DNA of 64,000 nt from Bacteroidia bacterium. GTDB taxonomy: Bacteria; Bacteroidota; Bacteroidia; AKYH767-A; OLB10. The translations under genes and the position numbers were made by a program. The notes below the pieces were generated by a model. That model was given only the letters and a program-made list of their open reading frames with translations, was not told the DNA's origin and did not search any database. Location: assembly GCA_037045145.1 (NCBI GenBank), contig JBAOIA010000011.1, positions 1,798,001 to 1,862,000 on the forward strand, read 5' to 3'. Positions within the stretch are counted from its first letter, which is position 1. Each line of letters begins with the position of its first letter. Shown in pieces: positions 13,361-22,226 of the stretch.

Positions 13361-13392
13361 CAAAAGTAGAACTCATTTTTCAATTGCGCAAA
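13361..13392 (-). promoter_or_regulatory. rRNA operon promoter P2 (Bacteroidota type)
   Basis: On the minus strand TTTG (13392-13389), 20 bases, then TACTTTTG (13368-13361), matching TTTG-N19-21-TAnnTTTG. It would start a leader of about 175 bases before 16S. Confidence 0.75.
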
Positions 13393-13464
13393 TTTATTTT
13401 AAACTTTTTTTATTTTATTTTTAACTCCGTTGAGTTAAATCCCTTTTTGGTTATTTTGGGGCTG

Positions 13465-13495
13465 CAAAGGTAACTCTGTTTATGGATATGCCAAA
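13465..13495 (-). promoter_or_regulatory. rRNA operon promoter P1 (Bacteroidota type)
   Basis: On the minus strand TTTG (13495-13492), 19 bases, then TACCTTTG (13472-13465), a full match to the consensus of the primary sigma factor of Bacteroidota. It lies 104 bases upstream of P2, giving a tandem arrangement. The rest of 13181-13584 is AT-rich leader and intergenic DNA with no gene. Confidence 0.8.
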
Positions 13496-13584
13496 TAATA
13501 TTTCAATCTTTTTTATCAACATTGCTAAATATTGTGATAATATGTTGGTAAGCAGCAGGATAAATTAGATATTTGCCATAATTT

Positions 13585-14325
13585 ATGTCAGAAAGCAGCC
13601 AAAATCACTTTAAATTTAAAGAGTTTATCGTTCATCAGGAGAATTGTGCTATGAAAGTTGGCACTGATGGAGTCCTTTTAGGTTCTTGGGTTGAATGTAA
13701 TATTAATGTGTTAAACATATTAGATATCGGTACGGGGACAGGATTGCTGGCATTAATGCTGGCACAAAAGTGTAACGCACTGATTGATGCTATAGAAATA
13801 GATAGCAGTGCATATAATCAGGCGAAACGAAACTTTCATGAATCGAAATGGAAGGAAAGGCTTAATGTTATTCATCAATCGGTACAGCAATTTGCCGCAA
13901 ATTCAAAAAAGAAGTATGATTTAATTATCAGTAATCCACCGTTTTTTATCAATGCACAGAAGTCGCAACAGTTAAATAGAAATGTGGCAAGGCACTTAGA
14001 TGATTCATTTACCATGGATGACTTAATTGTATCGGTGGTGAAGTTGTTGAGTGATTCCGGAAAGTTTTGTCTTATACAACCAGTAAAAGAAGGAGGTATT
14101 TTTATAGAGGCGTGTGAAAAGCATGGCTTGTATCTGAATAAGCTAATCAGAGTCAGAACTAAAGATGGTAGAGAGGATAAAAGATTGCTTCTATGCTTAA
14201 GTAAAATTAAGGATTCAATAGTTACAGGTTTTTTATCTATTCAAAACATTGATGGAAGGTATACTGATGAATATATAAAGCTGACAAAAAATTATTATAC
14301 ACATTTGCCTGAGCGACTTTCCTAA
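13585..14325 (+). CDS. yfiC: tRNA1(Val) A37 N6-methyltransferase, TrmN6/YfiC type
   Basis: A 246-residue class I SAM-dependent methyltransferase. The opening FKFKEFIVHQENCAMKVGTDGVLLG is the YfiC/TrmN6 signature. The SAM loop is DIGTGTGLLAL (47-57), and NPPF (117-120) is the N6-adenine methyltransferase catalytic motif. It acts in the cytoplasm on A37 of a valine tRNA in characterised relatives. The TTG-N20-GATATTTG element just upstream (13568-13575 for the second box) is an imperfect promoter with a very short leader. It is divergent from the rRNA operon. Confidence 0.88.
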   Translation: MSESSQNHFKFKEFIVHQENCAMKVGTDGVLLGSWVECNINVLNILDIGTGTGLLALMLAQKCNALIDAIEIDSSAYNQAKRNFHESKWKERLNVIHQSVQQFAANSKKKYDLIISNPPFFINAQKSQQLNRNVARHLDDSFTMDDLIVSVVKLLSDSGKFCLIQPVKEGGIFIEACEKHGLYLNKLIRVRTKDGREDKRLLLCLSKIKDSIVTGFLSIQNIDGRYTDEYIKLTKNYYTHLPERLS

Positions 14326-14478
14326 CAAACATTTTCACGACTTGAAATATTTAACCAACTGTTTTATGATTTTGATCGCAAATTTTTTATAGTTATTAAC
14401 TCTATGTAATGTTGTTCTTATATTAAAGAGTTTTCAATAACATGCTTTATTGCCTCAGATGTATCAGAATGAACAGAA

Positions 14479-15804
14479 TTACCAATGCTCTTCTTTAAAA
14501 ACGACATTGTGTTCTATAAGTTCATTCAACACAGGTTCATAAATTTCAGAAACAACCGGAATTGCCACCCCCTTCGACTTAATTTTTCCATTAAGAATAA
14601 GTTTTGAAGCGATTGCCATAGGTAAACCAACTGTTTTAGACATAGCAGTTGCTGTTTCGTTTTCGCCTTTTACACTTAATGATGAAATATGTGTTTCAGT
14701 TTTCCCGTTAAGATTATATTCAAATTTATGTTGCATAACTACAAGGTCTAAATCACCATTTTCCATTTTCCATTTTGACTCCAATAAATTAAGTAGAATT
14801 TCTGCAGGGGTACCACTGCTAAGAGGAATTGGTGTTTTTTCTAAAACACCGGTCCATTTTATTCTTTCCCAATCATCGGCTGAAAGATTTAAATATGAAA
14901 ATTCTGATTGTAGTTTTTGGAGTATGGGACTATCATTGTCAGACAAATAGGAGTAAATCCAATCATGGTAAGTCAGTGACGAAGTGTCTATGATATAAGT
15001 GTCGTCAGTTATCCCAAGATGTACAAACAAATTCCAAGCTGAACAATATCCTATATATCGTAAAGTGCCACGCAGCAGGGTTGAGATGTTCTTTAGATTA
15101 TACGTTTCAGTATAAGCATTTGAATTTCTATTGGCATAACCTTCAAACTGACCAGTGCCTGATATATTTATTTTTTCTGTTTGTGAAAACAATCGATGGT
15201 AGGGGGTGAACTTGTTTTTTCGATTTTGTCTATATAATGCTGTGCCTTGTCCTGCGAGAATAACGTTTTTGGGATTCCATGTAAATTTATATCCCCATGG
15301 ATTGTTGTTGGATTCAGGTGAGACTAAGCCTCCGGTAAAAGATTTAAATGAAGTAATTTCTGCACCTTTTGACTGTAATGAATGAATTATTTGCATTGCA
15401 GACATATGATCTATTCCGGGGTCCAGACCGCACTCATTTAAAAAAATAAGGTTTTTGTTTTTTACATCATTGTTAAGTGCACTCATCTGCTCAGAAACAT
15501 AAGATGCTGTTACTAAATTTTTGCTTTCTGACAGACATTCAATTGCAGCAATAGTATGAAGTGCCGGGGGAAGAAGAGAAATTACAATGTCAGCTTTAGT
15601 GATCTCTGATTTTCGCTGTGATTGATCATTTATATTAAAATCAATGGCATTTGAAGAAGGATGATTTTTTGTTTTAGATTTAGCTAATTCAAGTGAAGCA
15701 TCGGCAACAGTAACATGCCAATTTTGTTCCTGAGCATTTGAAAGCAGATAGTTAATAAGATGCCAGGAAGATTTTCCTGCTCCTAAAACAAGTATTTTAC
15801 GCAT
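14479..15804 (-). CDS. Saccharopine dehydrogenase-like oxidoreductase
   Basis: A 441-residue cytoplasmic enzyme with an N-terminal Rossmann loop (VLGAGKSSWHL, 6-16), an ISLLPP motif after the fourth strand and the NECGLDPGIDHM segment that is characteristic of saccharopine reductase/dehydrogenase (Lys9-like, C-terminal catalytic domain). Likely converts saccharopine and glutamate-semialdehyde-type intermediates in lysine breakdown. A homospermidine-type role is less likely. Monocistronic. A TACTTTTG box lies at 15825-15832. Confidence 0.85.
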   Translation of the reverse strand: MRKILVLGAGKSSWHLINYLLSNAQEQNWHVTVADASLELAKSKTKNHPSSNAIDFNINDQSQRKSEITKADIVISLLPPALHTIAAIECLSESKNLVTASYVSEQMSALNNDVKNKNLIFLNECGLDPGIDHMSAMQIIHSLQSKGAEITSFKSFTGGLVSPESNNNPWGYKFTWNPKNVILAGQGTALYRQNRKNKFTPYHRLFSQTEKINISGTGQFEGYANRNSNAYTETYNLKNISTLLRGTLRYIGYCSAWNLFVHLGITDDTYIIDTSSLTYHDWIYSYLSDNDSPILQKLQSEFSYLNLSADDWERIKWTGVLEKTPIPLSSGTPAEILLNLLESKWKMENGDLDLVVMQHKFEYNLNGKTETHISSLSVKGENETATAMSKTVGLPMAIASKLILNGKIKSKGVAIPVVSEIYEPVLNELIEHNVVFKEEHW

Positions 15805-15824
15805 ATTAAAAATTAAATAGGATG

Positions 15825-15832
15825 CAAAAGTA
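15825..15832 (-). promoter_or_regulatory. Candidate -7 box for the saccharopine dehydrogenase-like gene
   Basis: TACTTTTG on the minus strand, 20 bases before the ATG at 15804, matches TAnnTTTG. A -33 TTG at the right distance is not visible. Confidence 0.4.
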
Positions 15833-15993
15833 CAAATTGCATGGTTGAATATTTTTTGTTTTAGTAAAGTGTCCGGCTTTTACTGTATCGAATACATGCG
15901 ACAAAAAACTTATTTTTACACCGATTTGAATGAGGGATAATTTGTGCAAAAAAATTTTATTGATACTTGAAGATGATTTCATCATAAACTGAA

Positions 15994-16470
15994 ATGAGAG
16001 TAGTATTTAGCTGTATTTTGTTTATCGTAATTAATATAAAGCCTGATGAGGACATGAAAATGTTTATCAGGGTTGTGGAAAATTTGTCAACTTCTGATAC
16101 TGTTGTTATGAATAAGCTTATTGAAGAAGTTAGCGTTTCTAAAACCAACTTAGCACAAGGTTGTCAAGGAGCTTTACTGATGAAAAAAGCAGATTTGGTG
16201 AAACGACCTGCAGAGAAATTAAATTTATTTAAAGAAGGAAAGAAGTTGCTGGAGAAAGAAATTAGGCAAGATAGTTCCAATGTAAATTTTAGAATATTGC
16301 GATTGATTATTCAAGAAAACAGCCCTGCATTTTTAAAATATAAGAGTAACTTAAATGAGGATGCAGTCATTGTGCAGAAAAGTTTTAATAAGCTTTCATA
16401 TCAGTTACGTAATTTGATGATAGAATATTCTAAAAACTCCAAATATTTAAATCTAAAAGACCGTGAGTAA
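15994..16470 (+). CDS. Small conserved protein at the head of the resorcinol cluster
   Basis: 158 residues or fewer. The N-terminus up to about residue 16 is hydrophobic (VVFSCILFIVINI) and may be a signal sequence. The mature part is alpha-helical, with a GCQGALLMKKADL segment near 56-68 and FKEGKKLLEKEIRQD near 79-93. I recall similar unnamed proteins next to DarA in flexirubin gene clusters, but the function is unknown. The last eight bases overlap darA, showing tight coupling. The exact start is uncertain. ATGs at 16054 and 16060 are alternatives. Confidence 0.65.
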   Translation: MRVVFSCILFIVINIKPDEDMKMFIRVVENLSTSDTVVMNKLIEEVSVSKTNLAQGCQGALLMKKADLVKRPAEKLNLFKEGKKLLEKEIRQDSSNVNFRILRLIIQENSPAFLKYKSNLNEDAVIVQKSFNKLSYQLRNLMIEYSKNSKYLNLKDRE

Positions 16471-17371
16471 GAGAATATTAGTTTTATATTATTCACAAAC
16501 CGGTCAATTGAAGCAGATAGTGAACAACTTTTGTTCGCCATTTATTAACTCTGGGTGTGATGTTGAATTTGTTGAAATTGTTCCGAAGGAAGAGTTTAAA
16601 TTTCCTTGGAATGGGGAGCGATTTTTTGATGCAATGCCTGAGTGTGTATTGGACATTCCTATTGCCATAAAAAAAGTAGAGGTTTCAAAAGACCATTATG
16701 ACTTAATTGTTATTGCCTGGCAACCTTGGTTTTTATCTCCTTCATTACCGATAATTTCGGCCTTGAAAGATTCCTTAATCAAATCTGTAGTTAACCAAAC
16801 ACCTGTTATTACAATTTGCGGTGCACGTAATATGTGGATTTCGGCACAGCAGAGAATCAGAAATTGGATTAGAGATAATAATGGAATACATGTTGGCAAT
16901 TTAGTTTTAAGAGACAGGCATCACAATTTGATAAGTGGCATTACAATACAATACTGGCTTTTCAAGGGGAAAAAGGACAAAATGTTTGGTGTTTTCCCAA
17001 AACCAGGTATCAGTGATGCAGATATAGAGAGCAGTAAAAATTTTGGAGCTGAAGCATGTGAAAGATTGTTGAAAAATGAATGGAAGGGCTTACAGCAAAA
17101 TTGGATAAATCACGAAGGAGTATTTGTTAGCCCCAGGTTGATGTTTGTGGAAGGCCGGGCAATAAAAATATTTACAGTATGGGCTAAGCTGATTAGAGGA
17201 AAGCAAAACCGTAAATTATGGATAAATATTTTTAGAATGTATCTTTTATTTGCTTTATTTTTACTTTCACCGATTGTAATTCTGTTATTTACACTAATAA
17301 TACAACCAATTTTTAATAAATCATTAAATAGGCAAAAAGATTTCCATGAAGGTGTAAATTTGCAGCCCTAA
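16463..17371 (+). CDS. darA: Dialkylresorcinol condensing enzyme DarA-like
   Basis: 302 residues, GTG start at 16463 inside the preceding gene. The N-terminus is flavodoxin-like (LVLYYSQTGQL, 5-15), followed by the family's FPWNGERFFDAMPE block (47-60), WFLSPSLP, a CGARNMW motif and FPKPGISDADI. A hydrophobic helix pair around 250-282 anchors the C-terminus to the membrane. DarA-type proteins work with DarB to fuse two beta-ketoacyl chains and aromatise them to 2,5-dialkylresorcinols, also the resorcinol half of flexirubin pigments. Assigned from remembered family sequence. Three bases separate it from darB. Confidence 0.87.
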   Translation: MSKRILVLYYSQTGQLKQIVNNFCSPFINSGCDVEFVEIVPKEEFKFPWNGERFFDAMPECVLDIPIAIKKVEVSKDHYDLIVIAWQPWFLSPSLPIISALKDSLIKSVVNQTPVITICGARNMWISAQQRIRNWIRDNNGIHVGNLVLRDRHHNLISGITIQYWLFKGKKDKMFGVFPKPGISDADIESSKNFGAEACERLLKNEWKGLQQNWINHEGVFVSPRLMFVEGRAIKIFTVWAKLIRGKQNRKLWINIFRMYLLFALFLLSPIVILLFTLIIQPIFNKSLNRQKDFHEGVNLQP

Positions 17372-17374
17372 GTT

Positions 17375-18520
17375 ATGTTACACGAAGTTTACATTACCCG
17401 ACTATCAAGGTTTTTGCCCAATAAGCCTGTATTGAATGATGAGATGGAGCAGTATATCGGTTTGATTAACGAACATTCAGCCAAGTCAAAGCGAATTGTT
17501 TTGCGTAATAATGGTATTAAGTGTCGTTATTATGCTTTAGATAAAAATGGTAAAGCAACTCATACTAATTCAGAAATGACAGCACTTGCGATTAGAGCGC
17601 TTTTTGTTAATCGCCAGGAAGAAATCAGGGAGGTTGATTTATTGAGCTGCGGTACATCGTCACCAGACCAATGGATGCCATCACATGCTGTGATGGTTCA
17701 TGGTTGGCTTACGGAGGCAAGAGATATGGAGGTGGTGTCGCCAACGGGTAATTGTTGCTCCGGCATGCATGCTTTAAAATATATATGGCTTGCAGTAAAA
17801 ACGGGTCAATCTAAAAAAGCAGTTGTTGCCGGCTCGGAACGTACTTCCAGAATCATGCATCATCAGTCGTTTGAAGAGGAAGCTAAAAAACTTTCTCAGA
17901 TTGAAGAAAATCCATACATATCATTTGATAAAGAATTTTTAAGATGGATGTTAAGTGATGGAGCTGCGGCAGCATTAGTAGAAAATAAGAAGAATGATAC
18001 GGGATTGTCGTTGCGAATTGACGCCATAGAAGGAGTGTCTTATGCACATTTAGTAGAGCCATGCATGTATTCTGCAGCCGATAAAATGGATGATGGATCA
18101 TTTGTGAGTTATATGGATATGTCTCCAGCAGAGATTGTATCGAATTCTGTATTGAATATAAAACAAGATGTAAAATTGTTAAGCAAGTACATTGTTGATT
18201 TAGGTTCTGATAAATTAATATCTATGCTTAAAACACATAGTTTGGCAGGAGATAAAATAGATTGGTTTTTGCCTCACATTTCAAGTGAGTTTTTCAGAGA
18301 TAAAATGGACGAAGGATTTCGTTCTAAGGGGTTAGTTATTCCAATGGAAAAATGGTTTACCAACTTATCTGAAGTTGGTAATGTTGGTGCTGGATCTATT
18401 TATCTGATGCTTGAAGAATTGATGAGAACTAATCGCCTAAAGCAAGGAGAAAAAATTGTATTAGCAGTTCCGGAAAGCGCACGTTTTTCGTATGTGTTTG
18501 CTATACTAACTGTTGTTTAA
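17375..18520 (+). CDS. darB: Ketosynthase III-like DarB (resorcinol-forming)
   Basis: 381 residues of the thiolase/KAS III fold. The nucleophile is C128 in TGNCCSGMH, with H301 (LPHISS) and N336 (EVGNVGAG) completing the Cys-His-Asn triad, so the enzyme looks active. In characterised systems DarB condenses two acyl thioesters and cyclises the product before DarA action. The TAA stop shares a base with the next ATG (TAATG), indicating coupled translation. Substrate chain types cannot be deduced. Confidence 0.88.
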   Translation: MLHEVYITRLSRFLPNKPVLNDEMEQYIGLINEHSAKSKRIVLRNNGIKCRYYALDKNGKATHTNSEMTALAIRALFVNRQEEIREVDLLSCGTSSPDQWMPSHAVMVHGWLTEARDMEVVSPTGNCCSGMHALKYIWLAVKTGQSKKAVVAGSERTSRIMHHQSFEEEAKKLSQIEENPYISFDKEFLRWMLSDGAAAALVENKKNDTGLSLRIDAIEGVSYAHLVEPCMYSAADKMDDGSFVSYMDMSPAEIVSNSVLNIKQDVKLLSKYIVDLGSDKLISMLKTHSLAGDKIDWFLPHISSEFFRDKMDEGFRSKGLVIPMEKWFTNLSEVGNVGAGSIYLMLEELMRTNRLKQGEKIVLAVPESARFSYVFAILTVV

Positions 18521-18933
18521 TGGACAAAAAAGATATTCCGCAAGATCATAGCGCACTAGTCAACTATATTAAGGAGTTGTGTTATGCTGTTGGTGAAGAT
18601 GGACAATATACAACTGCTAACAGTACCGGATGGGATGTTAAAACCAATGCGTTGAATGTAGCCTGGCAGGACATTGAACAAAGAATTATTGCAGCGTACA
18701 ATAAAGTAAAAAATCATGAAGTAAGTCCTATTTTATATTTCATGGAATTGCGCTTAATGGATATTGGTATTTTAAGTGCTTATACAGGCTTCTGGAAGTG
18801 GACCATCAAAAGACATTTGAAGCCAGCTGTTTTTATTAAGCTCGACAATAAAATTTTGTCAAAATATGCTTTAGTATTTGAAATAGATGTTGAAGATTTG
18901 AAAACAGAAAAATTTAATGAAGATAAATTTTAA
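18520..18933 (+). CDS. Unrecognised 137-aa protein of the resorcinol cluster
   Basis: No known domain is recognised. The N-terminal half is polar with a TTANSTGWDVKTNALNVAW segment. The second half has helices containing MELRLMDIGILSAYTGFWKWTIKRHLKP, which is hydrophobic enough to lie at a membrane surface. No signal peptide. It starts on the darB stop (TAATG) and overlaps the BtrH-like gene by 17 bases, so it is an integral cluster member. It may be an accessory protein for the acyl-carrier or for the condensing pair. Confidence 0.72.
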   Translation: MDKKDIPQDHSALVNYIKELCYAVGEDGQYTTANSTGWDVKTNALNVAWQDIEQRIIAAYNKVKNHEVSPILYFMELRLMDIGILSAYTGFWKWTIKRHLKPAVFIKLDNKILSKYALVFEIDVEDLKTEKFNEDKF

Positions 18934-19924
18934 TCACCAGCAATCGGCACATTGTGAGAATGGTGTAACTGTTAATCTTTTGAATTATTCGGGGTTGAAA
19001 CTCACCGAGCCATTAGTGTTTGGTATGGGTTCGGGGTTATTTTTTATTTATATTCCATTTCTAAAGGTTAATAATGCTCCGGCTTTTTCTTTTAGAACAA
19101 TGCCGGGGTTAATCTTTAAAAGAACATGCAGTCGTTTAGGAGTGAAGGTTATAAGAAAAAAGTTTCGTTCGGAATTTGAAGCACAAAGAATACTTGATGA
19201 TTGTCTTTCAAAAAACCAGCCAGTTGGATGTCAGGTTGGAGTTTACTATCTGACTTATTTTCCGAAGGAATACCGTTTTCACTTTAATGCACACAACCTT
19301 GTAGTTTATGGAAAGACAGATGATAGGTATTTGATCAGCGACCCAGTAATGGAAGGTGCAACATCCTTAACATCGTTTGAATTAAGCAGAGTGCGATTTG
19401 CTAAAGGACCATTAGCACCTAAAGGACAATTATATTATCCGGAAATTGATAAAGTTGTTTCTGATGATAAAATCATCTATGCGATAAAACGCGGTATAAA
19501 GCAAAACATTAGAGATATGCTTTATATTCCGGGGCCAATAGCAGGTGTCAGTGGGATAAAATTTGTTGCAAAGAAAATTCTCAAATGGTATGATAGTTTA
19601 GGAGAAAAAACCACTGGTTTATATTTGGCGCAATTGGTGAGAATGCAAGAAGAAATTGGTACCGGTGGTGGTGGATTTCGTTATATCTATGCAGCGTTTT
19701 TGCAGCAGTCGAATCCATATATTAAGAATGACAAAATCGTTAAAATAGCAGAACAGTTTACAAAGGCAGGTGATATGTGGCGTGATTCAGCAATACAATC
19801 GGCAGGAATATTTAAAGGCCGACTTACAGAAAGGGCTGATTTTGTGAATATGCATGACAGATTGATGCAGATTGCTGCTGCAGAGAAAACAGCATTTACT
19901 GATTTGTCCAAAATAAAACTGTGA
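18917..19924 (+). CDS. BtrH-like acyl-ACP transferase
   Basis: 335 residues resembling the BtrH N-terminal domain (a cysteine-dependent acyltransferase first seen in butirosin synthesis, where an acyl chain is moved from an ACP to an amine) followed by a helical C-terminal domain. Expected catalytic residues are C13 (AHCENG), H126 (FNAHNLVVYG) and D142 (LISDP). In this cluster the likely donor is the ACP encoded at 21946 or a resorcinol intermediate. The acceptor is unknown. It may also act as a protease-like processing enzyme, since the fold is peptidase C39-like. 13 bases separate it from the ABC ATPase. Confidence 0.75.
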   Translation: MKINFNHQQSAHCENGVTVNLLNYSGLKLTEPLVFGMGSGLFFIYIPFLKVNNAPAFSFRTMPGLIFKRTCSRLGVKVIRKKFRSEFEAQRILDDCLSKNQPVGCQVGVYYLTYFPKEYRFHFNAHNLVVYGKTDDRYLISDPVMEGATSLTSFELSRVRFAKGPLAPKGQLYYPEIDKVVSDDKIIYAIKRGIKQNIRDMLYIPGPIAGVSGIKFVAKKILKWYDSLGEKTTGLYLAQLVRMQEEIGTGGGGFRYIYAAFLQQSNPYIKNDKIVKIAEQFTKAGDMWRDSAIQSAGIFKGRLTERADFVNMHDRLMQIAAAEKTAFTDLSKIKL

Positions 19925-19937
19925 AAGCATAAACTTT

Positions 19938-20678
19938 ATGGATGCACTCACTGTATCATCATTAAATTATTCTTATAAAAATACTGAAAATGTTGTATTG
20001 TCTAATTTAAACCTAAATGTAAAAAAGGGAGAAGTGTTTGGTGTGTTTGGACCTAATGGTGCCGGTAAAACAACATTATTGTCATTAATCACAGGAATAT
20101 TGAAATTGCAGTCAGGTACTATTTCAATTTTAGGGAAAGATGCATTTACTCAGCGAAAAGAAATTAATCAGTTAGTTGGATATGTGCCACAAGATTTTGC
20201 ATTCTACGAAGAGTTAAGTGCTTTAGAGAATCTGAGTTTTTTTGGTGCCATGTATGGTTTAAAAGGGAAATCTTTAGACAGTAGGTCAAATGAATTGCTT
20301 GGGGTGTTTGGTTTGATGCATGTTGCAGAAAGGCAAGTCAGAGAGTTTTCTGGTGGAATGAAACGCAGACTAAACATTGCAATTGGTTTGTTACATGAGC
20401 CACAATTACTGATACTTGATGAACCTACAGTAGGTGTTGATGTTCAAAGCAGGTTGGCTATATTGAGTTATCTGAAAAAAATAAATTCTGAGGGGACAAC
20501 AATTATCTATACTTCACATTTGCTTAAAGAAGCAGAAGAATTTTGCAATCGCATTGCATTAATTGACATGGGGCAGGTGGTAGTTGTTGATACATTAGCA
20601 AATTTGCTTTTGCAGAATCAATGCAAGTCACTTGAAGAAGTGTTTATTAAATTAACCGGTAAAAGTTACAGAGACTAA
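19938..20678 (+). CDS. ABC transporter ATP-binding protein (exporter)
   Basis: A 246-residue ATPase of the ABC-2/DrrA type. Walker A GPNGAGKT (38-45), Q-loop YVPQDF, signature FSGGMKRR (137-144) and Walker B LLILDEP (157-163) are all intact, followed by the switch histidine in TSHLL. It powers the permease encoded by the next gene, whose ATG shares one base with this stop (TAATG). Probable cargo is the resorcinol lipid made by the cluster or a conjugate of it (inference). Confidence 0.93.
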   Translation: MDALTVSSLNYSYKNTENVVLSNLNLNVKKGEVFGVFGPNGAGKTTLLSLITGILKLQSGTISILGKDAFTQRKEINQLVGYVPQDFAFYEELSALENLSFFGAMYGLKGKSLDSRSNELLGVFGLMHVAERQVREFSGGMKRRLNIAIGLLHEPQLLILDEPTVGVDVQSRLAILSYLKKINSEGTTIIYTSHLLKEAEEFCNRIALIDMGQVVVVDTLANLLLQNQCKSLEEVFIKLTGKSYRD

Positions 20679-21949
20679 TGAGCCCGTTAGCAGCATCAAT
20701 TGTCAAGGAGTTTAAAGTTCTTTCGCGAGATAAAACCGGACTGTTTTTGATGTTTTTGATGCCTCTTGCATTAGCATTGCTTATGACTGTTTTACAAAAC
20801 AGTGCGTTTAAGATTGTTAATGAAAACAAAGTTGATTTAATGGTAATCAATAATGACTCTAGTAGTCTGTTTTTTCAGAGTTTTAGTAAAGGTCTTGAAC
20901 AAACCGGAATGTTTAATTTAAGTTTTAATGACGCTAGTAAACCAAGTTTTAAATTGTCAGAAGATAAAGAATCTATTGTAGTTGTAATGGTTCCTAATGG
21001 ATACACCTATGCACTTGATCAGGAAATTAAGTCAAAGGCAGAACAGTCATTACAATTATTTGGTATGCTCGATACAGTTTCGACAGAAGAAAAAGTAACA
21101 TTAAAAAATCTTGAATTGAGTTTTGATCCGGTACTACAGGAATCGTATCGCTATTCAATAAAATCAACTATCTTATCGGTAGTCATGGCTATTCAGAACG
21201 AAATGCTGTTAAAACAACTTTTTTATGATGTCAATCAATCGCAACCTGATTCTGCTGCATTAGAAAAAATATTGCCAAAGCCATTGTTACTAAGCGAGTC
21301 GTTGATAAAAGAAAATAGTGCTGCAAACCCAAATGCAACACAGCATAACATACCGGCATGGACGTTGTTCGCCATGTTTTTTACGGTAATCACATTAGGT
21401 GGAAACATTGTGAAAGAAAAAAGAAGCGGAAGTTTTTTAAGAATTAAAACATTGCCTGTATCAATTGCTCAAGTGTTGATTGCAAAACAAGTGGTCTTTT
21501 GGGTGGTGACTGTTTTGCAGACATTGGTTTTGTTTTCAATCGGATTTTTTTTATTTCCGGTGTTGCAATTGCCTCCATTAATAATAACATCAGGAATATT
21601 GCCATTGCTTTTTGCTACATTATTTTGTGGGTTATGTGCGGTAAGTTATGCATTGTGTATTGGCGTTTATTCTGACACTGTTGAGCAAGCTAATGGCTTT
21701 GGTGCTGCTTCTGTGGTTATCTTGGCGGCAATAGGAGGTATTTTTGTGCCTTTATTTGCCATGCCTGAAGTTTTTAAATTAATTGCAAATATTTCGCCAT
21801 TCAGTTGGGCAATGAAAGCATACTATTCAGCAATATTGGAAATATCGCCATTTCATATCCTACTGCTAAATGTTTTACCTTTGCTTTTGCTGACAACAAT
21901 CCTTCAGCTTATTGCCTATATCGGTTTAAAACGGAAAAATTTATTATGA
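20678..21949 (+). CDS. ABC-2 type exporter permease
   Basis: 423-residue inner-membrane subunit. TM1 (about 22-42) is followed by an extracytoplasmic domain of about 200 residues, then five hydrophobic segments in the C-terminal half (about 225-420), the usual ABC-2 architecture with a KEKRSGSFLRIKTLPVS coupling helix. It pairs with the ATPase before it. Its stop overlaps the start of the ACP gene (ATGA), so ACP and exporter are translated together. Confidence 0.9.
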   Translation: MSPLAASIVKEFKVLSRDKTGLFLMFLMPLALALLMTVLQNSAFKIVNENKVDLMVINNDSSSLFFQSFSKGLEQTGMFNLSFNDASKPSFKLSEDKESIVVVMVPNGYTYALDQEIKSKAEQSLQLFGMLDTVSTEEKVTLKNLELSFDPVLQESYRYSIKSTILSVVMAIQNEMLLKQLFYDVNQSQPDSAALEKILPKPLLLSESLIKENSAANPNATQHNIPAWTLFAMFFTVITLGGNIVKEKRSGSFLRIKTLPVSIAQVLIAKQVVFWVVTVLQTLVLFSIGFFLFPVLQLPPLIITSGILPLLFATLFCGLCAVSYALCIGVYSDTVEQANGFGAASVVILAAIGGIFVPLFAMPEVFKLIANISPFSWAMKAYYSAILEISPFHILLLNVLPLLLLTTILQLIAYIGLKRKNLL

Positions 21950-22215
21950 CAAAAGAAGAAATAAAGCCAGAGTTAAAGAAGCATATCATTAAATATTTAA
22001 ATCTGCTTGATTTAACTCCAGAAAGTATAAATGATGACCAACCTTTATTTGGAGAAGGGGGTTTAGGATTAGATTCTATTGATTCCATTGAATTAATTGT
22101 TCTTTTAGAGCGCGAGTATGGTATAAAAATTACAGACCCAAAAGAAGGAAGAAAAATATTGATTGATGTCAATACTATTGCTGATTATATAATTCAGCAT
22201 AAGCCTTCAAAATAA
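21946..22215 (+). CDS. Acyl carrier protein
   Basis: 89 residues. The start at 21946 is chosen because it overlaps the permease stop and gives a normal ACP length. A longer frame from 21805 lies inside the permease gene. The phosphopantetheine attachment serine is S44 in GLDSIDS, and helices flanking it (IDSIELIVLLEREYGI) match the ACP fold. It probably carries chains for the ketosynthase and DarB/DarA. 11 bases to the ketosynthase gene. Confidence 0.92.
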   Translation: MTKEEIKPELKKHIIKYLNLLDLTPESINDDQPLFGEGGLGLDSIDSIELIVLLEREYGIKITDPKEGRKILIDVNTIADYIIQHKPSK

Positions 22216-22226
22216 GTTTTAGCATT

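Noticed and set aside
21805..21945. N-terminal extension of the ACP frame
   Set aside because: The extension overlaps the ABC permease gene in another frame and has no ACP similarity; the start at 21946 is coupled to the permease stop.
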